From Rhodospirillaceae bacterium (GTDB lineage Bacteria > Pseudomonadota > Alphaproteobacteria > SP197): a DNA stretch of 64,000 nucleotides. Positions 9,062 to 18,108 of the stretch are shown here, piece by piece (within the stretch, counting starts at the first letter, position 1; each line of letters begins with the position of its first letter). The stretch spans positions 1-64,000 of the forward strand of contig PBNE01000010.1 in the NCBI GenBank assembly GCA_002722885.1, read 5' to 3'. Position numbers and translations under genes: made by a program. Below the pieces are notes generated by a model that was not told where the DNA came from, ran no database searches, and saw only the letters and a program-made list of their open reading frames with translations.

Positions 9062-10207
9062 TCACCTGGCCGTCCGGAATAACCCGGCCAGCATTTTCGC
9101 GCGGGGCACCATGGAGGAATAGAGGACGTGCTCCTCGTGGGTATGCGCGCCATCGCCCATGAGGCCGAGGCCGTCGAGGGTGGGGATGCCGAGAGCACCG
9201 GTAAAGTTGCCATCGGAACCGCCGCCCGAAGGGCCGTGGCCGGGGTCAAAGCCGATCTCCCTGGCAATGGCTTCAGCCTGTTCGCAGAGCGCCATGGTGC
9301 CGTCGCTCGCCTCGAACAGGGGGCGCACGACTCCCGGCTCGACCGTGACGGTGCAATCGGGATTGAAGGGTGTGAGGCCCGCCATGTTGTCGCGGATCTC
9401 GTCCATGGCTTTGGCGAAGGGCGCGACACAGAGGACCTGGGCGTGACATTCGATGGGCACCACGTTGACGAAGGTGCCGCCTTCAATGGTGCCGACGCTG
9501 TAGGTGATGCCCCGGTCGCGGTCGGTGAAGTCTTCGATGACAATGATCTGGCGCGCCATCTCGGCGATCGCGCTGCGGCCGCGTGTAAGCTGAGACCCGG
9601 CGTGGGCCGGTTTGCCGGAGACATGCACGGTGAAGCGCAGGAAGGCGTATCGGCCGGTGACCAGCCGCCCGGTCTCACCCTTGGCCGGTTCCGGCACAAA
9701 GACATGACGATGGGCGCGGGCCATCTCCTCTATGCGCGCGCGGGTCGAGGGGCTGCCGACCTCCTCGTCCGGAATGAACATGAAGGTGACCGGCAGTTCC
9801 GGCGCTTCGCCGGCGCGCAGAAGCTGGCGCAGGGCGTAGTAGGCCGTGAACATGCCGCCTTTCATGTCGTAGATGCCGGGGCCGTAGACCTTGTCGCCCT
9901 CACGGCGCAACGGAAGCCGATCTTCCAGCGTGCCGACCATGTGGACCGTATCGAGATGGCCCAGAACCAGAGTACCGGGTCCGTCCTGTTTGCCCGGCAC
10001 GCGGCCGATGACGATGTCGCCGAAGCCGTCGGTGCCGGGTTCACGGCTGACCTCGGCACCCAGCCGGGCCATGGCGGCCTCGGCCTTGTCCATCATCAGG
10101 TTCACGCCATCGACATGAACCGTGGGACTTTCGGTCAGCACCCAGTCGGTGATGCCTTCGAGGATCTCATCGGCGTCGAAAACGGGTTCGTTGTGCCCAC
10201 CGGTCAT
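9062..10207 (-). CDS. M20 metallohydrolase (glutamate carboxypeptidase/ArgE type)
   Basis: 381 aa from ATG 10207, which overlaps the upstream dioxygenase stop (ATGA). All M20 dinuclear zinc residues are visible: GHLDTVH near residue 93, GIYDMKGG, the catalytic PDEEVGS, FVPEPAKG and the C-terminal GDGAHTHEEH. Members hydrolyse a peptide, N-acyl or carbamoyl bond of a small amino acid derivative. A dimerisation domain (roughly 180-290) lies between the two halves of the catalytic domain. It is the last gene of a five-gene leftward operon, so it probably releases an amino acid or amine from an intermediate made upstream (inference). Confidence 0.9.
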   Translation of the reverse strand: MTGGHNEPVFDADEILEGITDWVLTESPTVHVDGVNLMMDKAEAAMARLGAEVSREPGTDGFGDIVIGRVPGKQDGPGTLVLGHLDTVHMVGTLEDRLPLRREGDKVYGPGIYDMKGGMFTAYYALRQLLRAGEAPELPVTFMFIPDEEVGSPSTRARIEEMARAHRHVFVPEPAKGETGRLVTGRYAFLRFTVHVSGKPAHAGSQLTRGRSAIAEMARQIIVIEDFTDRDRGITYSVGTIEGGTFVNVVPIECHAQVLCVAPFAKAMDEIRDNMAGLTPFNPDCTVTVEPGVVRPLFEASDGTMALCEQAEAIAREIGFDPGHGPSGGGSDGNFTGALGIPTLDGLGLMGDGAHTHEEHVLYSSMVPRAKMLAGLFRTAR

Positions 10208-11208
10208 GCGACTTCCCAGCTCCGGGCTTCGCCGTCGTAGTAGGGGCCGGGATTGCCCCAGACCGTGGTGCGCCACATGACGCGGTCGACCGTGTCGGCA
10301 TCGAACCAGGTGGCGCTGTGGATGGTGCAGCGGTTGTCGTAGATTACCACGTCGCCCTGATCCCAATGATGGGCATAGGTGAAGGCAGGCTGGGTGAAAT
10401 GTTCCATCAGACGATAGAGCAGGTCACGACCCCCGCCGGTGACCCCGGGTTCCATGCCGACGAAGGGTCCGTTGCGCCAGTCGATCTGCTCGCGCTCGCA
10501 GAGGTAAAGCGCCTTGCGTCCGGTCACGGGATGGGTTCGCACCACGGGCTGCGGCTGGGGGCCGTCACGCTCGTTGAGCTCCTGCGGTGGATCGCCCACC
10601 ATCACAGCATCCTCGCCATAGCCCTTGAACGGCGCGACATGTAGCGCCAGCAGGTCTTCGACCTGCGCCCTAAGATCATCAGGCAAGGCCTCGTAGGCAC
10701 CGACACCGTCGGCATAAAGCGTCTGGCCCTGGTCGCGCGGCGCCGGCTGGTGCGCGTAGAAGAGCGAGATGTCGGGCGGCGGGCGGCGGAAGCTCTGGTC
10801 GGTGTGCCAGCCGCGCCGGTGAGGAAACTGAACCGGCAACGCACCGTCTTCGGTTCGTGGCGGATCCGGCTGTTCGGGCGGCGCGAAGTTCATCGGCGGC
10901 ATGTTCGAGATGCGGATGATGTGCGACGACGCGGGATGCAGGAGGTTCTGGCGGTTCGAGGCTGTGGCGTAATCCTCCACCTCGTCGCCAAAGGGCCGGC
11001 TGAGGCGGATCAGCAGCTCGGGATCGTCGGAGATGGACGAAAGTCCCTTCAGCAGCAGGAAGCCATCGGCATCGTAGAGCGCTTGTGGAAGCTGGCCCGG
11101 ATCGGCCTCGACCGCAGCAACGAAGGCTACGCCATCGCTGACATCAACAACGCCACCGAAGCGGGCGCCGGGCAGAGGCTGAATGTCGCAGCTGTGCACG
11201 TTCTTCAT
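10204..11208 (-). CDS. TauD/TfdA-type Fe(II)/2-oxoglutarate dioxygenase
   Basis: 334 aa. The iron-binding H-x-D is H135/D137 in GWHTDQSF, the distal His is H297 in TIHSATWF, and the 2-oxoglutarate Arg follows in MWRTTVWG. This class hydroxylates taurine, butyrobetaine, herbicides or other small anionic substrates with O2 and 2-oxoglutarate, releasing CO2 and succinate. It overlaps the M20 gene by 4 nt and follows the SDR by 4 nt. The substrate is unknown. It shares the fold with the second dioxygenase of the operon (12840-13676) but is not a close copy. Confidence 0.9.
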   Translation of the reverse strand: MKNVHSCDIQPLPGARFGGVVDVSDGVAFVAAVEADPGQLPQALYDADGFLLLKGLSSISDDPELLIRLSRPFGDEVEDYATASNRQNLLHPASSHIIRISNMPPMNFAPPEQPDPPRTEDGALPVQFPHRRGWHTDQSFRRPPPDISLFYAHQPAPRDQGQTLYADGVGAYEALPDDLRAQVEDLLALHVAPFKGYGEDAVMVGDPPQELNERDGPQPQPVVRTHPVTGRKALYLCEREQIDWRNGPFVGMEPGVTGGGRDLLYRLMEHFTQPAFTYAHHWDQGDVVIYDNRCTIHSATWFDADTVDRVMWRTTVWGNPGPYYDGEARSWEVA

Positions 11209-11212
11209 CGGA

Positions 11213-11986
11213 TCAATCCCTGGGCCAGTATCGCGTCGCCAGCCAACCGCCGTCGACAGCGATCACCTGACCGTTGATGTAGCGTGCATCGGCCGAACAG
11301 AGAAAGGCAACGACCCCGGCAATGTCGTCGGGCTGGCCCACACCCATCGGCGTGTTCTTGATCATGGCCTCGTTGTACCAGGCATCGTTGTGGATGCGCT
11401 CGGCGGTCATCGGTGTTTCGATGACACCGGGGGCGATGGCGTTGACATTGATCCCAAGCGGACCGCAGTCGGCCGCCATCTGGCGGGTCAGCTGCGCCAC
11501 GCCCGCCTTGGCCGCGGCATAGGCGGCAGAATCCGGAAATCCGATCAGCCCGAAGACGGAGCTGATCTGGACGATCTTGCCGCCCGGACTGGTGAGGTGC
11601 TTGAGCCCTGCGCGTGACATGCGAAAGACCGACGAGACGTTCATGTCGATCACTCCGTCCCATTCCTCGTCACCGGCCTGCGCTGCACCACCGCCACGAC
11701 CGCTGATGCCCGCGTTGTTGACCAGAAGGTCGAGGCCACCATGGGCGGAGACAGCCTTGCTCACGATCCGCTCCGGCGCTGCACGGTCCGCCACGTCGGC
11801 GACCATGGTCCGGAAGTTGGAGCCATAGGCCATCGAGGCGGTTTCGGAGAGTTCCGCCTTCTTGATGTCGACCGCCAGAACGGATGCCCCCTCACCCGCC
11901 AGCCGCAGTGCCGTCGCTCGGCCGATACCACCGGCCGCGCCCGTGACAATCGCGGACTTGCCGGCAAAGCGGCGCCCTGAACTCAC
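11213..11986 (-). CDS. Short-chain dehydrogenase/reductase
   Basis: 257 aa starting at GTG 11986, which overlaps the deacetylase stop. It has the classical SDR set: TGAAGGIGRA cofactor loop at residues 15-24, NNAG near residue 90, catalytic Ser in QISSVFG, YAAAK (Tyr-x3-Lys) near residue 155, and a C-terminal NGQVIAVDGGW. An acidic VDIKK after beta-2 favours NAD(H) over NADP(H). It oxidises or reduces an alcohol/ketone intermediate, probably a product of one of the flanking dioxygenases (inference). Confidence 0.9.
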   Translation of the reverse strand: MSSGRRFAGKSAIVTGAAGGIGRATALRLAGEGASVLAVDIKKAELSETASMAYGSNFRTMVADVADRAAPERIVSKAVSAHGGLDLLVNNAGISGRGGGAAQAGDEEWDGVIDMNVSSVFRMSRAGLKHLTSPGGKIVQISSVFGLIGFPDSAAYAAAKAGVAQLTRQMAADCGPLGINVNAIAPGVIETPMTAERIHNDAWYNEAMIKNTPMGVGQPDDIAGVVAFLCSADARYINGQVIAVDGGWLATRYWPRD

Positions 11987-12828
11987 GCGTCGTCTCCTGC
12001 CTGCGCGGCCCAGGCGCCGGCAATCTCGTTGCCACGGGCGAACCAGACGCCGGGGAAGGTCTGCATCCAGGCGATGAACTCCCGCAACAACGCGATGCGC
12101 GACGGACGGCCGATCACCTGGGGATGCATCACGAGATCGAACAGGCCGCCCCAGGCGTGGATCTCGCGGAACTCGTCCTGCCAGATCTCCATGATGTGGC
12201 TGTTGGTGAAGACCGGTCGCGGACTGCGGATCGAAAACAGCAGGTAGATCGCGTCGTCCAGGCTCCAGTGCCAGGGCAGCTCAATGACGCCGGGCGAGCC
12301 GTCCTCCAGCCGATGCCGGTAGGGATTGATGTGATCCATCATGGAGCTGTCGTACTTGAAGCCCCGGTCGGTCAGCAGGCGAACCATGTTGCCGCTGGTC
12401 TCCCCGGCCGGCGACCGATACCCCTTGGGCACAACCCCGACGGTCTTCTGCAGGGCCTCCAGGCCCTTATCAAGCTCGGCTTCCTCGGCTTCGGGGTCTT
12501 CGGGATCAATCCATTCGTGGAGATAGCTGTGGTGGCCGACCTCGTGACCGCATTCGAGGATCGCCTCAACGCGGCCCGTGTGGTTCTCCGCCGTCCAGCC
12601 CGGAACGAAGAAGGTCGCGGGCACACCGGCGTCTTCCAGCGTTTCCAGGATCTTCGGAACGCCGAGGTTCGCGCCGTACTTGCCCTGGCTGAGCGTCCCC
12701 GGCCGTTTCCAGTTGGCCCGGTCGCGTCCGATCCACAGTGTTTCCGCATCGAAGTCAAAGGAGAGCATGACGGCGCAGCGGGCGCCGTTGGGCCACTGGA
12801 CTTCGGTATCGACAATCGGTGTGGCCAT
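11983..12828 (-). CDS. NodB-type polysaccharide deacetylase/allantoinase-like hydrolase
   Basis: 281 aa. The NodB motifs are present: SFDFDAE at residues 23-29 (catalytic and metal Asp), the metal H-x4-H in GHEVGHHSYLH near residue 95, and RSPAGETSG for motif 3. No signal peptide is seen, so it is cytoplasmic and more likely acts on a small C-N amide or N-formyl group, like PuuE allantoinases and HpPgdA-type proteins, than on cell wall. It lies between the SDR (4-nt overlap) and the second dioxygenase (12-nt gap). Confidence 0.87.
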   Translation of the reverse strand: MATPIVDTEVQWPNGARCAVMLSFDFDAETLWIGRDRANWKRPGTLSQGKYGANLGVPKILETLEDAGVPATFFVPGWTAENHTGRVEAILECGHEVGHHSYLHEWIDPEDPEAEEAELDKGLEALQKTVGVVPKGYRSPAGETSGNMVRLLTDRGFKYDSSMMDHINPYRHRLEDGSPGVIELPWHWSLDDAIYLLFSIRSPRPVFTNSHIMEIWQDEFREIHAWGGLFDLVMHPQVIGRPSRIALLREFIAWMQTFPGVWFARGNEIAGAWAAQAGDDA

Positions 12829-12839
12829 GGAAGGCTCCT

Positions 12840-13676
12840 TCAGGCGGGGGTAGCGGTCTCGTCACGGGCCTCGGCTTCGCTGACGGCGATGGGGATGCGG
12901 CGCAGGGTGCGCCGGGCCGAGGGGTCGAAGTCGGTCCGAGCGTGCTGCAGCGTGATGTTGTTCCAGACCAGCACGTCGCCGTGCCGCCATTGATGGCGAT
13001 AGCCGATGGCGGGATCAGCGATCACGTCGACAAGCTTCTCGATCAGGCTGTCGGTCTCGTCGTGATCCATCCCCTCGATGGCTGCGGTGGTGTGGGCATG
13101 CATGAACAGGACGGTGCGGCCGTCCTGATCGGTCTTCGTGAGGGGATGCCAGCAGCAGGGCGCGTCGGCCGGCGCATCCTCGGCCAGCGTGCGGCGGTTG
13201 TAGTCACCGCTGTAGTCGAAGAGCTGCAAGGACTGCCGCCCGTCCAGACGCATCTTCATGGCCTCAGGCAGGCGCTCGTAGGCCAGCGCGACGTTGCTGA
13301 ACAGCGTGTCTCCCCCCTTCTCCGGCACTTCGATTGCGTAGAGGCAGATCGCGCGCAGGGGATGGCGGAAGAAAGTGTGGTCAGAATGGAAGTGCAGAAT
13401 GCCGCCGCCGAGGATGCCGTCCTCGCGTACGTTGGAGACATGGGTGAAGTCGCGCGCCTTCATATAGGCGCCACGATGGGAGATCGGGCCGAACAGGGTC
13501 GCGAAGCGGATCTGTGCGGCTTCGTCAATCTCCTGCCCGCGCAAAAACAGGAGATGATGCTTGTCAAAGGCCGCACGCAGGTCCTCAGCGACATCATCCT
13601 CCCATGCCGTATCGAGATCGAGCCCGATGATCTCGACCCCCAAAGACGGTGACAGTGGTGTCATGGCGAGGGCCAT
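12840..13676 (-). CDS. Second TauD/TfdA-type dioxygenase
   Basis: 278 aa from ATG 13676, with a GGAAG ribosome site just upstream; starts further out (13718) would extend into intergenic sequence. The iron facial triad is H97/D99 (LHFHSDHTF) and the distal His in ITLQHARTDF, followed by RRTLRRI with the 2-oxoglutarate Arg. First gene of the leftward operon 13676-9062. Two different dioxygenases in one operon suggest two successive oxidations, or cleavage of a quaternary amine or ether followed by chain hydroxylation (inference). Confidence 0.9.
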   Translation of the reverse strand: MALAMTPLSPSLGVEIIGLDLDTAWEDDVAEDLRAAFDKHHLLFLRGQEIDEAAQIRFATLFGPISHRGAYMKARDFTHVSNVREDGILGGGILHFHSDHTFFRHPLRAICLYAIEVPEKGGDTLFSNVALAYERLPEAMKMRLDGRQSLQLFDYSGDYNRRTLAEDAPADAPCCWHPLTKTDQDGRTVLFMHAHTTAAIEGMDHDETDSLIEKLVDVIADPAIGYRHQWRHGDVLVWNNITLQHARTDFDPSARRTLRRIPIAVSEAEARDETATPA

Positions 13677-13750
13677 GTCTTCCCTTTCCCCCAACAATCC
13701 ATGGCCTATGGTAGCCACGTGTAAGCTTAGATGACAGCCGGGAGTGCGTC

Positions 13751-14560
13751 ATGGATTTCACCTTCAGCCCCGACCAGATGGCGTTACAGGCGCGGGCGCG
13801 AGCCTTCGCCGAGGACCGCCTGTTTTCCCATGAGCAAGAGGTGCAGCACACGAACGCACTCTCCGACGCAAGCCGCACGGCGATCCGAAGAAGGCAACAC
13901 TCTTCCTGCTCTACAAGGGCATGGCGGGCTTCGAGATCGTGAAGACGCCCAGGGCCCTCTACAAAGGGCCCAGCGAACACCCTTGGGTGCAGCTCACGGA
14001 CCTCCGGGTTCATGAATCGAAAATTCTGGGTGGCATCGGCCAGGGTTTCGAACTCACCAAGGACTGGTTTGTCGAACAGCGTGCCAACATCGCCGCACGC
14101 TGTATCGGCGTCGCCGTACGCTGCGCCGAAATCGCCGCCGCCTATACGGAAGAGCGCGAGGCCTTCGGCCGCAATATCCAGGACTATCAGGGCATCGAAT
14201 GGAAGCTGGCCGACATGGCCGTCGAGATCATGGCAGCCAAGGCCCTGCTCTATCGCTGCGCCAGAGTATGACAACGGGCTCGACCGCAAGGCTGCCCATG
14301 CCCGCATGAGCGCTGTGAAGCTGTTCTGCACCGAGATGGTCTGGCGCATCTGCGACCAGGCCCTGCAGATTCAGGGCGGTCATGGCTACATGATGGACAA
14401 CCCCGTGGCCCTCCACTACACGAGTGTACGCGCTGAACGGATCGTCAAGGGGACCAGAGAGATCCAGAAGGTGATCATCGGCGGCCAGATCAAGAAGCGC
14501 GGCATCGGCGTCTACACAGGCCTGATGGCCCATCCCAACATGCCGGGAGGAAACGCATGA
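13751..14560 (+). pseudogene. Acyl-CoA dehydrogenase, deleted and frameshifted
   Basis: Starts like a normal acyl-CoA dehydrogenase (MDFTFSPDQMALQARARAF) in one frame. It jumps near 13885 to a second frame (DPKKATLFLLYKGMAGFEI) and near 14265 back to the first (EYDNGLDRKAAHARMS). Roughly 100-150 residues of the N-terminal and middle beta domains are missing between RTAIR and the second piece. The C-terminal helical domain is largely intact (EREAFGRNIQDYQGIEWKLAD; QIQGGHGYM). The last codons overlap the enoyl-CoA hydratase start (ATGA), so the pair was once a coupled operon. The product cannot be functional. Confidence 0.9.
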
Positions 14561-15327
14561 CCGACCACATCCAGACGGAAATCAATGACGGCGTCCTGGA
14601 GATCAGGATGAACCGGCCCAAGAAGAAAAACGCGCTGACACCGGAGATGTATTCCGCGCTGGCCGATGCCCTGCTCGGTGCCGACGATGATCGCCGGATC
14701 CGGGTGGTATGGATAACCGGCATGGGTGATGCCTTTACCAGCGGCAACGACATCAATTCCTTCATCAGGGAAGGCCGAGACGCCGACAGCGGGCTGGATG
14801 CCGACCGGTTTCTCCCTGCCCTCGCGACGGTCGAAACCCCCTTCATTGCCGCGGTCAACGGTATGGCGATCGGCATCGGTTCGACCATGCTACTGCACTG
14901 CGACATGGTCCACGCGACCGAAAACGCAAGCTTCTGCTTCCCCTTCACCAATCTCGGCATTTTTCCCGAGGCGGCGTCGACCATGGTCCTGCCCTTTATC
15001 GCGGGACACCAGAAGGCCATGGAGTTGTTCCTTATGGGTGAGCGCTTCGACCTCGAGACCGCGTGTGACGCCGGCATGATCAACCACGTTTTCGCTCCGG
15101 AAGATCTGGAAGCCGAAAGTCTCGCCATCGCCAAGAGGCTGGCCCAGAAGCCGGCACGAGCCCTGCGCATTACCAAGAGGCTGGTGCGCCGCGGCTACCC
15201 CGACCTGGTAAAAGCCATGGAAGAAGAATCGCCGCTCTTCACCGAGATGATGCACGCTCCGGAGGCTCAGGAAGCGTTCAACGCCTTCCTCGAAAAGCGG
15301 AAGCCGGATTTCTCACAATTCGATTGA
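14557..15327 (+). CDS. Enoyl-CoA hydratase/isomerase family protein
   Basis: 256 aa crotonase-fold protein. Oxyanion-hole segments FTSGNDINSF (about residue 65) and AAVNGMAIGIG (about 102) and the family stretch NLGIFPEAAST are present. It lacks the full pair of catalytic glutamates typical of classical hydratases, with only the FPEAAS Glu evident, so isomerase or another crotonase reaction is possible. It is coupled to the dead acyl-CoA dehydrogenase upstream by a 4-nt overlap, so its pathway is probably interrupted here unless a paralogue such as 21540-23875 substitutes. Confidence 0.85.
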   Translation: MTDHIQTEINDGVLEIRMNRPKKKNALTPEMYSALADALLGADDDRRIRVVWITGMGDAFTSGNDINSFIREGRDADSGLDADRFLPALATVETPFIAAVNGMAIGIGSTMLLHCDMVHATENASFCFPFTNLGIFPEAASTMVLPFIAGHQKAMELFLMGERFDLETACDAGMINHVFAPEDLEAESLAIAKRLAQKPARALRITKRLVRRGYPDLVKAMEEESPLFTEMMHAPEAQEAFNAFLEKRKPDFSQFD

Positions 15328-15394
15328 TGGCGTAACCGCCCCACGCGAACCTTAACCCAGAAAATCAATGCAGGGTTGGCGAAGGAACAACACC

Positions 15395-15933
15395 ATGCTT
15401 TGGAGACGATATCTTCTGATCGGCTTGGCACTTTCGCTTGCCGCTTGCGCCCAGCCGGCGCGTGTAGGGCAGATGATCCATCATCCGACCGAAACCCAGG
15501 TCGCTTCGGTCCCCGACAATGTGAAGGGCGGGATCGAGCTGGTCGACGTGATTGGCGGCCAGGAAACCGATCCGCTCTCGATGTCCGAAGTGGGCAATCT
15601 GGAGTTTCGCGAGGCTCTGTGCTCGTCCTTCGATGTCTACGGGCTGATCGGTTACGGCGATGACGTGCCTCTGGCGATGACCGCTCACCTGATCGAACTG
15701 GAATAGCCCCTGGCCGGCTTCGATGTGGAAGTCACATCGACCGTTCAGTATGTCGTGACGCGCCGGAGCGATGGTGTGGTGTGTTGAATGAGACTATCGT
15801 GACGCCATACACGGAGGACTTCTCCTCGACCTTCCTGGCCGCCGAGCGCCTGAGGCTGGCCAACGAGGGTGCGATAAGACGCAACATCGAAACCTTCATT
15901 AACGCACTGATCGAGAAGTCATCAGGCTTCTGA
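15395..15933 (+). pseudogene. Lipoprotein gene with in-frame TAG and 2-nt frameshift
   Basis: ATG 15395 follows an AAGGA ribosome site. MLWRRYLLIGLALSLAAC is a lipoprotein signal with lipobox LAAC. The first 103 codons end at TAG 15704-15706. The same frame continues PLAGFDVEVTSTVQYVVTRR to TGA 15785-15787, and the natural end (NETIVTPYTEDFSSTF through IEKSSGF, TGA 15931-15933) lies in another frame reached by removing 2 nt from the GTGGTGTG run at about 15776-15783. Together the pieces make about 178 residues of a small envelope lipoprotein of unknown function. Confidence 0.8.
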
Positions 15934-15950
15934 GCAACCTGCGGATCAAC

Positions 15951-17303
15951 TCAAATCAGTCCGTCGTCACGCACGTCCTGGAGGGCGTCACAAAACGCCT
16001 GTCCAATGGTGTCGATGTCTTCGGGCGTGTGTTCGGTCGAGGTGAAGAAGAGATGGATGCCCGGCACGATCACGCCGCGGGCCATCAGATGGACATAAAA
16101 CTCCTGCTCGGCCTCGTGATTGGAGCCTTCGAAATCGCGTGATGTCCTGATGCCGCGCTTGAAGTGCATGTGAAAGATCGAGCCGGCGTTGTGGAGTTCC
16201 GCACCGATCTGGCGCTCCTCGCAAAAGCCATTGACGATCGCGGCAAGCCGGTCGGCCTGCTCGTTGAGCTTGGGATAGATGGTGTCCCGGTGGTCTCGCA
16301 TGTGGGTGAGTGCGGCGATCCCGGCGGCCATGGTGAGCGGGTTGCCGGAGAATGTTCCGCCCAGGAACACGCCCTCGGGGTCACCCCAGGTCTTGCCCAG
16401 TGGTGCCATCACATCCGATTTGCCCGACAGCGCGCCGATCGGCATGCCACCGGCCAGCGCCTTGCCCCAGGTCATGAGATCGGCGTCGACATCGAAGTAT
16501 TCCATGCCGCCACCGAAGCCGAGCCGGAAACCGGTCACGACCTCGTCGAGCAGATAAAGGACACCGCATTCGCGGCAGACATCGCGCAATTCCTGGAGGA
16601 ACGGCCCGACATCGGCGCGCGGAACGCTGTTCTGCACCGGCTGGACCATGACCACGGCCAGCTCGGCCTTGTGCCTGCGGATCAGATCAAACGCGGCGAG
16701 GTCGTCATAGGGCAGCACCAGCATGGTGTCGTCTCGGATGGTGTCAGGCACGCCGTTGCCCAGCACCTTCGCGGTCGGTTCACTGCGCGGACTGGCCGGG
16801 TCGGCCTTGACCAACGCGTAGTCGTGCGCGCCGTGGTAGCAGCCGTCGAACACAGCGACCCGGTTCTTGCCGGTGTGGGCACGGGCAATCCGCATGCCGT
16901 ACATCGTGGCTTCCGTGCCGGAGTTGCAGAAGACGGTCTTTTCGGCGCCCGGTGCAGCTTCGCGGATCAGTTCGGCAAGCTCGTGCTGACGGTCGTTCTT
17001 GAGCACCAGATGCCAGGTCCGGCCCAGTTGCTCGTGCATAGCATCTTCAACCACCTTGGGCCGATGCCCCAGAACGTGAGGCCCTGCCCCCATGGTGAGG
17101 TCGAGGAAGGTGTTGCCGTCGACATCGGTGACATGCGCACCTTCAGCGGAGTGGATGTAGAGCGGCGACGGCATCTCGAAGGTCGGCACAATCTCCACGG
17201 GCAGCAGATCGGCGCTCTTTTCGTTCATGGCCGCTGAGGTCGGCGTCATCTCCGCGAGCTTACGCCGCGCTTCAGCACCCCTGGTTCCCACATCCACATT
17301 CAT
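15951..17303 (-). CDS. GSA-type class III aminotransferase
   Basis: 450 aa from ATG 17303, behind GGGGGAG; longer starts run into the urease promoter. It has the fold and length of glutamate-1-semialdehyde aminomutase/class III aminotransferases: NSGTEATMYGMRIARA for the cofactor phosphate, YLLDEVVTGFR with the PLP Asp, and the Schiff-base lysine K281 in WGKALAGGMPIGA. Unlike true HemL it lies in a catabolic setting and there is a second paralogue at 39117-40442, so it is probably an amine or beta-amino acid transaminase or mutase. It diverges from the urease-like genes with 106 bp between, suggesting shared control (inference). Confidence 0.88.
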   Translation of the reverse strand: MNVDVGTRGAEARRKLAEMTPTSAAMNEKSADLLPVEIVPTFEMPSPLYIHSAEGAHVTDVDGNTFLDLTMGAGPHVLGHRPKVVEDAMHEQLGRTWHLVLKNDRQHELAELIREAAPGAEKTVFCNSGTEATMYGMRIARAHTGKNRVAVFDGCYHGAHDYALVKADPASPRSEPTAKVLGNGVPDTIRDDTMLVLPYDDLAAFDLIRRHKAELAVVMVQPVQNSVPRADVGPFLQELRDVCRECGVLYLLDEVVTGFRLGFGGGMEYFDVDADLMTWGKALAGGMPIGALSGKSDVMAPLGKTWGDPEGVFLGGTFSGNPLTMAAGIAALTHMRDHRDTIYPKLNEQADRLAAIVNGFCEERQIGAELHNAGSIFHMHFKRGIRTSRDFEGSNHEAEQEFYVHLMARGVIVPGIHLFFTSTEHTPEDIDTIGQAFCDALQDVRDDGLI

Positions 17304-17409
17304 CGCAATCTCCCCCTTCGGGCCGCATCTGACATCCATGCTAGGCCCATTCGGGCTTGGCCGAAACGCCTGCACCTCTAAAGTAAGCCCCCAAGGGGAG
17401 CGACCTGCC

Positions 17410-18105
17410 ATGATGCTGACACCGACCGAACTCGACCGGCTGACGCTGCACACTGCAGCGGAGCTGGCGCGCAAGAGACAGGCGCGCGGCCTGAAACTCA
17501 ATCTTCCGGAAGCCCAGGCTTTGTTGTGCGACGAATGTCTGGAAGCGGCGCGTGACGGCCGGTCGCTGGATGATGTCATGGCCTTTGCCGTGACCATTCT
17601 GACCACCGATGACGTGCTGCCCGACGTGCCTGAGCTCCTGGGCCTGCTCTCAGTCGAAGCCATGTTTGAAGACGGCGCCAAGACTGTCACGGTGTGGCAG
17701 CCGATCCGGCCCGGCAAGGAGACGCGTGAGGCCGGCCTGCGACCCGGCGCCATCCTGGCCGAAGACGGCGAGATCGAACTCAACTCCGGTGTGGACAAGA
17801 CGACGCTGGTGGTGCTCAACACCGGGGACAGGCCCGTGCATGTTTCGACCCATTTCCACTTTTTCGAATGTAACAGGGAGCTGGAGTTCGACCGCGCGGG
17901 GGCGTTCGGCTACCGGCTCGACCTGCCCGCAGGCGCGACCGCACGGTTTGACCCCGGTGAATCCAAGGAGGTCATCCTGACCAAGATCGCGGGCACCGGC
18001 GAGGTGACCGGACTGAACCGCCTGACCGAGGGCTCCATCCATGATCCCGTCGTGAAGGCGGCCGCGCTGCGCCGGGCGCGCGAACGCGGCTTCCGGGGGG
18101 CCTGA
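17410..18105 (+). CDS. ureAB: Urease gamma-beta fused subunit
   Basis: 231 aa. Residues 1-100 are urease gamma (LTPTELDRLTLHTAAELA, KLNLPEAQALL, AARDGRSLDDVM, VPELLGLLSVEAMFEDG). Residues 110-231 are urease beta (GAILAEDGEIELN, THFHFFECNRELEFDR, FGYRLDLPAGATARFDPGE, TGLNRLTEG). An AGGGGAG ribosome site precedes ATG 17410. Three nt separate it from ureC. Gamma-beta fusions occur in several lineages. No ureDEFG accessory genes lie in the window, so nickel loading would need genes elsewhere. Partner of the divergent ureC that follows. Confidence 0.92.
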   Translation: MMLTPTELDRLTLHTAAELARKRQARGLKLNLPEAQALLCDECLEAARDGRSLDDVMAFAVTILTTDDVLPDVPELLGLLSVEAMFEDGAKTVTVWQPIRPGKETREAGLRPGAILAEDGEIELNSGVDKTTLVVLNTGDRPVHVSTHFHFFECNRELEFDRAGAFGYRLDLPAGATARFDPGESKEVILTKIAGTGEVTGLNRLTEGSIHDPVVKAAALRRARERGFRGA

Positions 18106-18108
18106 GCC

